Shown piece by piece: positions 8,995-16,903 of a stretch of DNA of 64,000 nt. Within the stretch, counting starts at the first letter, position 1; the number at the start of each line of letters is the position of its first letter. The stretch comes from Sulfurimicrobium lacus (GTDB lineage: Bacteria > Pseudomonadota > Gammaproteobacteria > Burkholderiales > Sulfuricellaceae): contig NZ_AP022853.1 of NCBI RefSeq assembly GCF_011764585.1, forward strand, positions 3,195,501-3,259,500. The letters run 5' to 3'. A model generated the notes under the pieces. It saw only the letters and a program-made list of their open reading frames with translations. It ran no database searches and was not told the origin of the DNA. The position numbers and the translations under genes are program-made.

Positions 8995-9467
8995 GACCGC
9001 ACCCGGTCGAACACACGCCCAAGGAACCAGAAATTCAGCACCCCGGCCCACAGTGCCTGATCAGCTTCAGTCCAGGCGTGAAGGATCGCTGTACCCCAGC
9101 CAGCGCCGGCGGTCACGGCAGCCACGAAGGCAGCCGTCTTAGCGGCACAGTACAGGGCCATGAACCAGTACGTGATCACCGGCCGCACGCTGATCGACAG
9201 CGCATCGGCCCAGCGCACTCCCGAGCGTTGGCCTTGTGCCGCCACGGCTTCCTTCAGAGCATCGATCGCACCGCTATTCCAGGCTGCGTCAGCTGCAGCG
9301 CCAATCTCACCCATGCGCTGTGCACCACGCAATTTCTCGAACTCCAGCGCCTTGTCCTGCATGGACAGTTCGTGACTGCGCTCGCCATTGCGGTCCATCC
9401 ATTTGAGGATTTCCGGAGCGAGGCGAAACGCACCGCCGAGTAATCCACCGAGTAGTGTCTCGATCAT
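8991..9467 (-). CDS. 3TM-type phage holin
   Basis: 158 aa. It resembles the three-transmembrane holins found in prophages and gene transfer agents: an N-terminal amphipathic segment (MIETLLGGLLGGAF), a charged middle (ERSHELSMQDKALEFEKLRG), then hydrophobic helices around VRPVITYWFMALYCAAK, FVAAVTAGAGWGTAILHA and LWAGVLNFWFLGRVF. It makes the lysis pore. It overlaps the upstream gene by ATGA and the endolysin by GTGA, forming a lysis cassette. Confidence 0.7.
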   Translation of the reverse strand: MIETLLGGLLGGAFRLAPEILKWMDRNGERSHELSMQDKALEFEKLRGAQRMGEIGAAADAAWNSGAIDALKEAVAAQGQRSGVRWADALSISVRPVITYWFMALYCAAKTAAFVAAVTAGAGWGTAILHAWTEADQALWAGVLNFWFLGRVFDRVRS

Positions 9468-9757
9468 TGCGCACCTCCGAAGAGCTTGAGTTTCACGAAG
9501 GCGCCGGCCAGCAATGCCATGACCATGCCGGTCACCAGCATCTTGATGATGGTCAGGCCAGCGGTTTTCTTGGCCTCGTTGAATGCATCGAGCAAATTGC
9601 GCAGTTCTCGAATGTCGTGCGCCGCATCCTCGCCATCAAGACCAACCTCATGCAGTGCATGCCGAGCCCCGCGTTCGGCGGCGCGCTCCAGAATTTCCTC
9701 GAATTCTTCCTGCGGCAGCGTCACCATCTTGCGCCGCTCGATTTGTGCTCCGTCCAT
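9464..9757 (-). CDS. Small membrane protein, DUF6127 family
   Basis: 97 aa, with GAGGAC nine bases before the ATG. The pattern TLPQEEFEEILERAAERGAR followed by DAAHDIRELRNLL and one C-terminal transmembrane helix (IIKMLVTGMVMALLAGAFVK) matches DUF6127, a family common in prophage lysis regions. The N-terminus should be a cytoplasmic helical segment. It overlaps the holin start and probably modulates lysis, which is inference from place only. Confidence 0.75.
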   Translation of the reverse strand: MDGAQIERRKMVTLPQEEFEEILERAAERGARHALHEVGLDGEDAAHDIRELRNLLDAFNEAKKTAGLTIIKMLVTGMVMALLAGAFVKLKLFGGAQ

Positions 9758-9780
9758 TGTTCAGTCCTCCAGAAATGCGA

Positions 9781-9801
9781 AACCCGCCTCGAGAGCGGGT
9801 T
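9781..9801 (-). terminator. Hairpin between tail and lysis genes, possible terminator
   Basis: AACCCGC (9781-9787) and GCGGGTT (9795-9801) form a perfect 7-bp stem with a 7-base loop. On the - strand it is followed by TTCGCATTTCT, a weak T-rich tail. It lies between the DUF2793 gene and the lysis genes and could reduce read-through into lysis. Confidence 0.5.
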
Positions 9802-9823
9802 CGGTGGTTGCAAAGTATTCAGT

Positions 9824-10174
9824 TCAGATCGCGACACCAGCACTCCATCCGGCAACCTTGTAGGCGGACAGGACCGCCTCGTCCTCGATAAAGCAGAGCC
9901 AGCCCACTTTGGGGACGTAATATTCCCAGGCGCTCGCCACGCGGACGGCGATCTGGTTGGTCTTGCCGACCCAGACACCAGTGGCACCTGCCGGAATGAT
10001 GTAGCGATCACCATCGACGGGGCTCGCTGGCGGCGTAGTCAGATCCCGGTCCTTGACCGAGAGCCCAACGACTGCGCCGACGCGTTTCAAGTTTGTGTCC
10101 ATGCTGGTATTCCAGCCCGACTCGCCGAGCGTCCAGCCGTAGGTCAGTCCGAGATTGGGATCAGTGCTTGCCAT
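9824..10174 (-). CDS. DUF2793 phage tail-associated protein
   Basis: 116 aa. The sequence (LGLTYGWTLGESGWNTSMDTNL, shortened here to its key residues GWTLGE and W-N-x-x-M-D-x-N, then PPASPVDGDRYIIPAGATG) is typical of DUF2793, a beta-rich domain found at the ends of tail-fibre or GTA host-attachment proteins. It overlaps the preceding tail tip gene by one base. Likely part of the receptor-contact apparatus. Confidence 0.75.
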   Translation of the reverse strand: MASTDPNLGLTYGWTLGESGWNTSMDTNLKRVGAVVGLSVKDRDLTTPPASPVDGDRYIIPAGATGVWVGKTNQIAVRVASAWEYYVPKVGWLCFIEDEAVLSAYKVAGWSAGVAI

Positions 10175-12384
10175 CAGATGCCTCCATAGTATTTGCCGTA
10201 ATTGAGTCCGAAGCCGGCGCGATCAAAAATGCGCGTCTGCCGTTGCCAACTGGCGTAGCCATCGCGCACCGCTTCAACTTCAATCTTGAGTTTTCCGTTG
10301 AGGCGGCCCAGACCACTGTCGGTTACCTCATCGGCGACGAGATAGCTCCAGGACGTGGTGGTGAGGCCGGTGACGGTTTTCCGGAGAGCGCCGCTCTCGC
10401 CATAAACCCGAATGGTGTAGGTGGTTCCCGCTTCGGGACCGATGTTGGCCTCGGACTGCGTCACCAGATACACCGTCTGCTGCATCCGGTCGCGGTAGGA
10501 CCAGGTCGCAGATGCCTGACCGAGAATGACCGTCGGCCACATCACGTTGTTGATCTTTACGTTCCCCGGCGGATAAGGCCGGATCATTCGCCCGGCAAAG
10601 GTATAGCTGTCCGCAGGCGCTGCCGATTCTGCCAAGCGACCGAGGCCGGTGGCCGGCAGCATTTTCACCTGCAGTGTTTCAGCAGAGAGGTACTGCTCGG
10701 TGATCAGCGCTTCCACGGCGTCGGCAAACCAGAGCCGCGCTGCTGCCAGGTGTGCTGCCGGTACCGTATCGAGCACGCCCCGATCGACCGTCACCGTGCC
10801 GGCCACTAGATTGATCGCCTTGACTGCCACGATCTCGTTGTCCAGATAAGCAATGGTGTCGAGTTTCACCACGTCCAGGTCCTGGCCATTGCCAATGGCG
10901 AGTACCGTCGCCTGTTCGTCGATGGCATTGGTAACAGTTGCATTGGGCGTAAAGCCCATTGTTTCGACTTCGGCGTAGGCGGCGCTGCCCTGGCGGGTCA
11001 GCAGTTTGACGTTGAGCGAGTCACCCGAGGGCCGGCTGGCACAGGCGACCAGAAAGCCGCCTTGCGGATCCAGTTCAGCGCGTGCCGTGGCCGACTCCCC
11101 GACCAGTCGTTTGACCACCGACCACCAGGGCGCTTCCGCCAGCCGGCGATACGGTACCGGGGCGGGTGACGTCAGCGGCGATAGCCACGAGGTCGGTGTC
11201 GGCGAAACATAGGAGGCCGATGGCAGGCCAAAGATGTCTTCCACGCATTCGATTCGTACCCGTCCATCGGTCAGCGTGCCGTAGGAGATACGCACCACCC
11301 GCATCACCAGTTGTGCAATGCCAAACTCGGGCCAGGTGAATTTGAATACATCGCCAATGTTCAGGTTGGCGGCCTGCCGGTTGGCGATCAGCGTGGCCTT
11401 GGCCAAGGGCACCGAGAGTTGTTTCAGATCGCCCAGCGCAACCCGCGAGGCCAGACTGCCATTGGCGACCCCGGGATAATCGACCGTCACCGAGGACACC
11501 ACGCCGCCGGCCAGTTCCAGCGCCGCCAGGTCATGCACCGTGATGGCCCCATCCTTGTCGGTGGATCGATCGCGGTAACGAACCGTGACCTGATTGACCA
11601 GTTCCGATTCAGCTGGCCGCGAAAAACTCTCCAGTTCCAGAATGTTCGACGCATCGAGCACCAGTAAACTGGAAACGGTGTAGTCGGCTCTGGCCAGTTT
11701 CAGCACAAACTTGCCGGTACGCGGATGCACATAGAGCGTGCCATCGATATGACGCAGCACCTCGGCGATGAATTCCTCCAAGGGTTGTTCGCGATCCCAC
11801 AAGATCGACAAGCCGTATTGTTCGGAGGCCAGTGTATTGGCCGCTGCCTGGAAACTGGTTGCATCAATTTCGCTCGCCGCGTAGCCCAAGCCCCACGTGG
11901 CGTTGTTCAGGCACTCGTAGATGATGTGCGACGGGTTCGCGTCATTGTTGATGTTGCCGCCACCCAAGGCCGCCGGTGCGGGAATGCGCCGCGCTTCGAC
12001 GCTCCACGGCTTGACGTAAGGATTCATGGCCGACAGCAGGCATTGCTGCGCGATGAGCGACACGACGCCACGGAAGGCCGGGATGATGCTGCCGAGCATC
12101 TGCTGCAGGTAGCCGGAAACGGTTTCCGCTGGCCCACCCATCTTGATTTCGACGTAGCCCTGGACACCGCCCTCGCGGGACTCGCCACCGAAGAGTTCGG
12201 GCGCGTTGATGTAGATCGTCTGCGAGGACGTGATGCTGCCGCTCCAGGCCGTGCGCTCGCCGACGATGATGCGCGTCACGGCATCCACCGGCCCGTGGCA
12301 CAGCGCCAGATGGAGTCCGGCGTAATAGCGATGGCCGACGACATAGGTGGATGAACCGCCACCGCCTTTACCGCCGCCGCCCAT
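10174..12384 (-). CDS. Phage tail tip / host attachment protein
   Basis: 736 aa. It begins with a Gly-rich segment (GGGGKGGGGSS) and YVVGHRYYAGLHLALCHGP, the hallmark of the GTA/siphophage tail-tip family, then RIIVGERTAWSG and a long region with fibronectin-like beta strands toward the C-terminus (GTTYTIRVYGESGALRKTV). It would sit at the distal tail and mediate adsorption. It follows the small genes at 12385-12827 and the BR0599-type gene, the order seen in gene transfer agent-like tails. Confidence 0.82.
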   Translation of the reverse strand: MGGGGKGGGGSSTYVVGHRYYAGLHLALCHGPVDAVTRIIVGERTAWSGSITSSQTIYINAPELFGGESREGGVQGYVEIKMGGPAETVSGYLQQMLGSIIPAFRGVVSLIAQQCLLSAMNPYVKPWSVEARRIPAPAALGGGNINNDANPSHIIYECLNNATWGLGYAASEIDATSFQAAANTLASEQYGLSILWDREQPLEEFIAEVLRHIDGTLYVHPRTGKFVLKLARADYTVSSLLVLDASNILELESFSRPAESELVNQVTVRYRDRSTDKDGAITVHDLAALELAGGVVSSVTVDYPGVANGSLASRVALGDLKQLSVPLAKATLIANRQAANLNIGDVFKFTWPEFGIAQLVMRVVRISYGTLTDGRVRIECVEDIFGLPSASYVSPTPTSWLSPLTSPAPVPYRRLAEAPWWSVVKRLVGESATARAELDPQGGFLVACASRPSGDSLNVKLLTRQGSAAYAEVETMGFTPNATVTNAIDEQATVLAIGNGQDLDVVKLDTIAYLDNEIVAVKAINLVAGTVTVDRGVLDTVPAAHLAAARLWFADAVEALITEQYLSAETLQVKMLPATGLGRLAESAAPADSYTFAGRMIRPYPPGNVKINNVMWPTVILGQASATWSYRDRMQQTVYLVTQSEANIGPEAGTTYTIRVYGESGALRKTVTGLTTTSWSYLVADEVTDSGLGRLNGKLKIEVEAVRDGYASWQRQTRIFDRAGFGLNYGKYYGGI

Positions 12385-12591
12385 TTACGCTGCCTCCTGT
12401 TGCTGCGCGTGCTGTTGCTCAACCGCCTCAGCCAGACGGCTGGCCATCGCATCGCCCGTTGCGCGCAACCAGTCGGTCGTGACACCCTGTTGCCGAAAAT
12501 CATCGAAGCTCACGCCATCGCGCGGGAACCACTTGCGCAGACCGGCATTGCAGTAGCCGAAGGCCTTGGCATCGTCATGGGTCACAATCAT
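12385..12591 (-). CDS. Small phage tail-region protein
   Basis: 68 aa starting at ATG 12591, which overlaps the upstream stop as ATGA. The sequence (MIVTHDDAKAFGYCNAGLRK) matches small proteins encoded just before the tail tip gene in related prophages; function unknown. The C-terminus is Gln-rich (EQQHAQQQEAA). Confidence 0.65.
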   Translation of the reverse strand: MIVTHDDAKAFGYCNAGLRKWFPRDGVSFDDFRQQGVTTDWLRATGDAMASRLAEAVEQQHAQQQEAA

Positions 12592-12827
12592 TTCTTGCCT
12601 CCACTGCCCGACGATTGACGAATTTCGGTCGTTTTGACGTCGCCATACCAGACCACATTGGCCTGACGAATGACGCGGGTGCCGAACAGCACAGGAATGG
12701 CCTTTCCGGATTCCGCCACCGGCACATCGAGGTTGCCCGGCGTGGGCGCAATGGGCTTCGGCGGCTTTGGCGTAAGCAACATGCCGATGACTGTGGTGAT
12801 GACCCAGATGGCAATCTGTACCCACAT
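12588..12827 (-). CDS. Small tail assembly protein with N-terminal membrane-like helix
   Basis: 79 aa. A hydrophobic N-terminus (VQIAIWVITTVIGMLL) precedes a Pro-rich linker (TPKPPKPIAPTPG) and VPVAESGKAIPVLFGTRVI, a pattern also found at the N-terminus of some tail tip proteins. It is coupled to the next gene by ATGA and is probably a tail tip assembly factor. Confidence 0.6.
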   Translation of the reverse strand: MWVQIAIWVITTVIGMLLTPKPPKPIAPTPGNLDVPVAESGKAIPVLFGTRVIRQANVVWYGDVKTTEIRQSSGSGGKK

Positions 12828-12837
12828 GATTCAGCCC

Positions 12838-13635
12838 TCAGACAATGGAATCGCCCGCGAACGGGTTCTTGACGGGGATCCAGGGAAACCCGCCGAAATT
12901 GAGACTGTTGCCGAACTTGCTCTGGCAGGTGGCAAACGTCCGGTCACAGCCGGCAAAGGCTTCAAATGCCGAGCCCACAGCAATGCCCGGCAGAACGGCC
13001 GAAAGCGTGACGGTGTCGCCCGAGTGATTGGTGATCATGCGTGGCACGCCGCCGACTCGCAGATATCCTCCGGTCAACCAGCCTGTCGCCTGCGCGAGCA
13101 AGGCGCTTGATGTCACGTTCAGTCCGGACAGCGCACTCACCGTGCCGGCCACCTTGTAGGCTTGGTTGTTCATCCCGCAGCCCGGATCGAACAGTGCATG
13201 GCGGCACCCGGTCTGGTAGTGGGCGCGCAAGCCCGGCCGCTTCAGAGCCGTGAAGATCGACTCGCATCGAATCTTCGCGGTACTGCCGCTGAACACCACG
13301 GAGGCCACGCGTCCCTTCCACCAGGTGATGTACTCGGCGTCGCCCAGGTGGTTGCGGAACACCGTCAGCGACACCACGCCATTGGGCCGTGCCGCCGCGA
13401 AGAGTTGGGCCACCGCAAAGTCGCGGGCGCACTCGAGGTCAATGCCGTTGCGGGCAAAATCGGGCGACTGCTCGACGGCTGAGCGACGGATCACGGCCGG
13501 CTGATAGCTTTCGGCCTGGTAGGTAATGACATCCCGGGCACTCGTTACCGTCCATACCTGCTGACCGAGTACGAAACGATAAAGCTCGACCGGCTGGCCA
13601 GCCGCCGCCGAAATTTCCTGTGTGGTGTAGGTCAT
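12838..13635 (-). CDS. BR0599-family / DUF2163-like tail protein
   Basis: 265 aa. It has the arrangement of the phage BR0599 family: N-terminal strands with LYRFVLGQQVWTVTSARD, a central WWKGRVASV, and a Cys-rich C-terminal part (TGCRHALFDPGCGMN, CDRTFATCQSKFGN, FGGFPWIPVKNPFAG). The conserved Cys pairs suggest metal or disulfide stabilisation. It belongs to the distal tail hub and overlaps the preceding gene by ATGA. Confidence 0.8.
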   Translation of the reverse strand: MTYTTQEISAAAGQPVELYRFVLGQQVWTVTSARDVITYQAESYQPAVIRRSAVEQSPDFARNGIDLECARDFAVAQLFAAARPNGVVSLTVFRNHLGDAEYITWWKGRVASVVFSGSTAKIRCESIFTALKRPGLRAHYQTGCRHALFDPGCGMNNQAYKVAGTVSALSGLNVTSSALLAQATGWLTGGYLRVGGVPRMITNHSGDTVTLSAVLPGIAVGSAFEAFAGCDRTFATCQSKFGNSLNFGGFPWIPVKNPFAGDSIV

Positions 13636-15320
13636 GCTTTCACGCTCAGCATCGGGATGGATGCTTCCACGACGCTGTCCGTCTGCCAGTTGATCTCGAT
13701 CTGGTCGGCATCGAGTCGGGTTTTTTCCAGAAAGTAGATGGCGATCCAGTCCTCGGGGTTGGCGTCGAACCCGAAGGACTGGTTGATCGTCATCACTTCT
13801 TCGTCACCGATGGTTCCTGCCCCGAAACTTGAGACGGTGCGGAAATACCAGGTGCCGTTTTTGTAGAGGAACGCGGCTTCGGTGCGCCCCGGCATCGGGT
13901 TGAAATAGAGTGCGTAACCGCGCGAGGCAACCGTCATCACCGTCTGGTTGGAGAGGATTTTCTTGACCGGGACGATGGAGGCTTCCCAGGTCGGGTGCCA
14001 GAACGCGGTCAAGCGGCCCTGGCGGGCGGCCAGCCATGCCTTGAAGGCGGCGACCTCGGTGCGGTTCTTGAAGAGGTAGTCGAAGGAACGGCGCACGAAG
14101 GGTCGCGCGGCATGATCATCCACTGCCGTGATGCCGGTGTCGAAATCCAACACTTCGGCCAGCCGCCGATAGTCACTCTCCACGTCGCGCACCCGGTTCG
14201 GGCGTGTGATCCAGACCGGGGTCGAGTTGAAGGTGGTGGTCGAGTCCTGCTTGGTGATGGCCGTGGTACCGGCGATATCGAACACCAGCCGGGCGGTGGC
14301 GATGGCGTCCGTCACTCGCGAGACCGCTTGTGTCACGCGCAGCCGCGCCGTGCGCGCCGGTGTCACAAACGCGCCTGCCGGCCAGGATTGCAGCAAGGGC
14401 TGCTTCAGTGTCACAGCGTTGCTCGCCACCGACAGCACCTCTGCCGCCTCGGTGTTGCGACTGTCTGAGCCAATCACCAGGAGACCGTCTGCCTCGTATT
14501 CGAGATTGGTGGTGGTCAGCGGAATCACCGTACTGCCTGCTGCGATGGCTGCCGTGAGCACCGCCTTGTCAGGCCAGATCGGCAGCGCATAGACCCGCGA
14601 TTGCCAGGCCGAGAGCAGCACATCCAGCAGCGCGGCATCCACACTGCCCACCAGAATCGAGAACTCCAGGGAGCGGCGCGGCTTGGCCCGCAAGCTGACC
14701 CGTTGTTCTGTACCGTCGCGGGCGGTGAGTACGTCGGTCGCCCACATCAAGCGTTCCAGCCAGCCGTCTGCCCAGTTGGGTTTGAGTCCGAACACCACGA
14801 CGCGTCGGCCCGAGATCGACAGCGTCGGCGCTTCATCCGGAAACTGGAAGGTGAAATCCGCTTCGATCACGGGTGGTCCGTCGAGGCTCACCGAGACGTT
14901 GTGCAGGCGGGACTCCAGCATGCCGTAAGTCGTTGGCGGATTGGCCGGGGCGGCAAGAGATATACCGCCATCGTTCGCACCGATCACCGCCGTCAAGGTT
15001 TGAGACGCGAAGTGCGCGTTCCACACCTCAACCTGGCGCATCTGTGTCGACAGCAGATTGCCCAGTGCGATCGTGGCCGGCAAGAGATGGACGTGGTGAT
15101 ACCAGTCCTGCTCAAACTGGCGAACCAGATTTCCCGAGAAGGCCGAAACGATCTCGCTGATCGGCAGGTTGTTGGTCTTCACGCCGGCATTGGGCGGATT
15201 GCCGGCCAACGCTGCCGCATAGGGCAGCGTCAAGGGCGCAGGCAGGAACTTGGCCGCCGCGCCATAGGCGGGATTCCCAGGAAGCCCCGAGGGCAGGACA
15301 GCGCCGCTATACGTGGCCAT
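13632..15320 (-). CDS. Phage minor tail protein
   Basis: 562 aa. No enzyme motif is visible. The first ~60 residues are Ala/Pro-rich, and the body is beta-rich with two similar segments (PALL-type strands around RRSLEFSILVG and RRSFDYLFKNRTEV, each followed by a W-Q or W-L-A turn), suggesting an internally repeated tail hub fold. It sits between the two paralogous virion genes and the BR0599 gene, so a distal tail or baseplate-hub role is likely. Confidence 0.65.
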   Translation of the reverse strand: MATYSGAVLPSGLPGNPAYGAAAKFLPAPLTLPYAAALAGNPPNAGVKTNNLPISEIVSAFSGNLVRQFEQDWYHHVHLLPATIALGNLLSTQMRQVEVWNAHFASQTLTAVIGANDGGISLAAPANPPTTYGMLESRLHNVSVSLDGPPVIEADFTFQFPDEAPTLSISGRRVVVFGLKPNWADGWLERLMWATDVLTARDGTEQRVSLRAKPRRSLEFSILVGSVDAALLDVLLSAWQSRVYALPIWPDKAVLTAAIAAGSTVIPLTTTNLEYEADGLLVIGSDSRNTEAAEVLSVASNAVTLKQPLLQSWPAGAFVTPARTARLRVTQAVSRVTDAIATARLVFDIAGTTAITKQDSTTTFNSTPVWITRPNRVRDVESDYRRLAEVLDFDTGITAVDDHAARPFVRRSFDYLFKNRTEVAAFKAWLAARQGRLTAFWHPTWEASIVPVKKILSNQTVMTVASRGYALYFNPMPGRTEAAFLYKNGTWYFRTVSSFGAGTIGDEEVMTINQSFGFDANPEDWIAIYFLEKTRLDADQIEINWQTDSVVEASIPMLSVKA

Positions 15321-15326
15321 GAGTCG

Positions 15327-16085
15327 TCATTTCAAGAACCCGTAACCGCCGTAGCTCATGGAGAAGACCATCCAGTCATTGCCACCCAGGGTTACCACGT
15401 CCTTGTTAACGTACTGACCGTTCATGCGCAGCACCCGGGCACCCGGGGCATAGCCCATCATCGAATAGAAACCAGACGGAGTTGGGCGACCGACCTCGAT
15501 GGTCGCGGGATACTGCGGCGTGACACCGTTAAATGCAATCGGCGCATAGCTATCCAGTTGCCGTGCATATCCGGAATAGAACGCCCGCACGGCATCTACC
15601 CCCGAGGTGCCGACCTTCCATTTGTTGGTGTTGCCGTCGATGTCGGTCCGCATATAGGTGCTGTAGGTATCCGACAGGAAGGCGCCTCCTGTAAATGTGC
15701 AGGTCTTGGTGATCGCTCCGAACAAGAACGGCGCATAGGTAGTGCTCGCGGTTTGCACGATGCAGTAACACCAGCCATCACCGCCAAACAGGAAATACTC
15801 GGCACTGCCCGACAGTTGCGTGACCGAGTACGAGCCTGATGCCACGGTCTGCGACGCATAGGCCAGACCGCTGCTGAAACTGGTCGAGCCATAACCCGCT
15901 ACATAAGTCGCGTAGGAATGCAGATTGACGAACTGCCCGGTGGCGGCATGTTGCAGATGCAGGCGGAAATACCCTGCGTCCGCTTGATACATCAGTTGCA
16001 CGTAGCCGCAGGAGCCAGTGGCGAAGAGCCGAATCTTGTCGAGCAGGTCGTTGGCGGAGGTGGTGATGCCAGACTGGAATGCCAT
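15327..16085 (-). CDS. Virion protein, paralogue of the adjacent gene
   Basis: 252 aa; no known family recognised. It starts MAFQSGITTSANDLLDKIR, close to MAFTSGTATDYLDLLNRLK of the next gene upstream (16094-16900), and shares a C-terminal pattern of G-G-x-D-x-(L/M)-V followed by a short tail. It is rich in Tyr, Ser and Gly, typical of beta-structured phage surface proteins. Location between the tape measure and tail hub genes suggests a tail component. Confidence 0.6.
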   Translation of the reverse strand: MAFQSGITTSANDLLDKIRLFATGSCGYVQLMYQADAGYFRLHLQHAATGQFVNLHSYATYVAGYGSTSFSSGLAYASQTVASGSYSVTQLSGSAEYFLFGGDGWCYCIVQTASTTYAPFLFGAITKTCTFTGGAFLSDTYSTYMRTDIDGNTNKWKVGTSGVDAVRAFYSGYARQLDSYAPIAFNGVTPQYPATIEVGRPTPSGFYSMMGYAPGARVLRMNGQYVNKDVVTLGGNDWMVFSMSYGGYGFLK

Positions 16086-16093
16086 CGATTACC

Positions 16094-16900
16094 TCACGCG
16101 AGCTTCAAGGCCCAGTAGTCGCTGTACCCGGTGCGAAAGACATCCTGTACCACCAGGTGATCAACGCCACCGACATTGATAATGTTCTCGGCCGCGTTGG
16201 CGTAACCCGGCACGGCGTAGCAGCCGTCCATCTCGCCCAGCCCAATGTGGATAAATGGCAGCAGCGGATAAGATCCGTCCGGACATTCGCGCATGGTTCC
16301 GCCCCAACTGCTCGGCCACATTGCCGACACGCCCGTCCAGACCCCGGTCGGCGCGTAATACGCGCCCGAATAGCCCGACGACTTGGGCAGGTGATTGCGG
16401 TATTGGTAGGAATTGCTCCAGCGCGTCGACCCGTTATAGGTGCCACCGATCAACAGGGGGTACGGGTACTGTCCTGGCGTGGCATAGGGCAGGAAAAGTC
16501 CCAGGTGCATCATTTCGTAATAGGTGCCAGTCTTGGCCACCATGACGATGCGCCGGCCATTGGCCACGATCCAGTACGGCATGGCGGAGGCCATGAGGAG
16601 TGCGTAGAACGGACCGCCCGGGTTGTACTGCCCGTCGAACGTCTGCGCCGCGTTCCAGCCAACGAAGCCACGGAGTTTCCAGTTGCCATAGTCGGCTCCG
16701 GCTTCTGACAGGATGCCAACGTTGACCTGATCGGTTCCCGCCAACCCGGGCCCTTGCAGCACCAATTCCGCCGGCGGTCCCGGTACCCAGCGCAGCACCG
16801 ACCAGCGCTCGTTGGCTGGCAGCATGTCCTGAGTGACAAACTGCTTGAGGCGGTTCAGCAGATCGAGATAGTCGGTGGCAGTGCCACTGGTAAAAGCCAT
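16094..16900 (-). CDS. Virion protein, paralogue of the following gene
   Basis: 268 aa; unrecognised, rich in Tyr, Trp and Gly (YYEMMHLGLFLPYATPGQYP). It follows the tape measure gene by 3 bases. The N-terminus matches that of 15327-16085, and both end with a GG-x-D-(W/H) motif before a short tail (NVGGVDHLVVQDVFRT versus TLGGNDWMVFSM). A tandem duplication that diverged is the simplest explanation. Confidence 0.6.
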   Translation of the reverse strand: MAFTSGTATDYLDLLNRLKQFVTQDMLPANERWSVLRWVPGPPAELVLQGPGLAGTDQVNVGILSEAGADYGNWKLRGFVGWNAAQTFDGQYNPGGPFYALLMASAMPYWIVANGRRIVMVAKTGTYYEMMHLGLFLPYATPGQYPYPLLIGGTYNGSTRWSNSYQYRNHLPKSSGYSGAYYAPTGVWTGVSAMWPSSWGGTMRECPDGSYPLLPFIHIGLGEMDGCYAVPGYANAAENIINVGGVDHLVVQDVFRTGYSDYWALKLA

Positions 16901-16903
16901 GGC

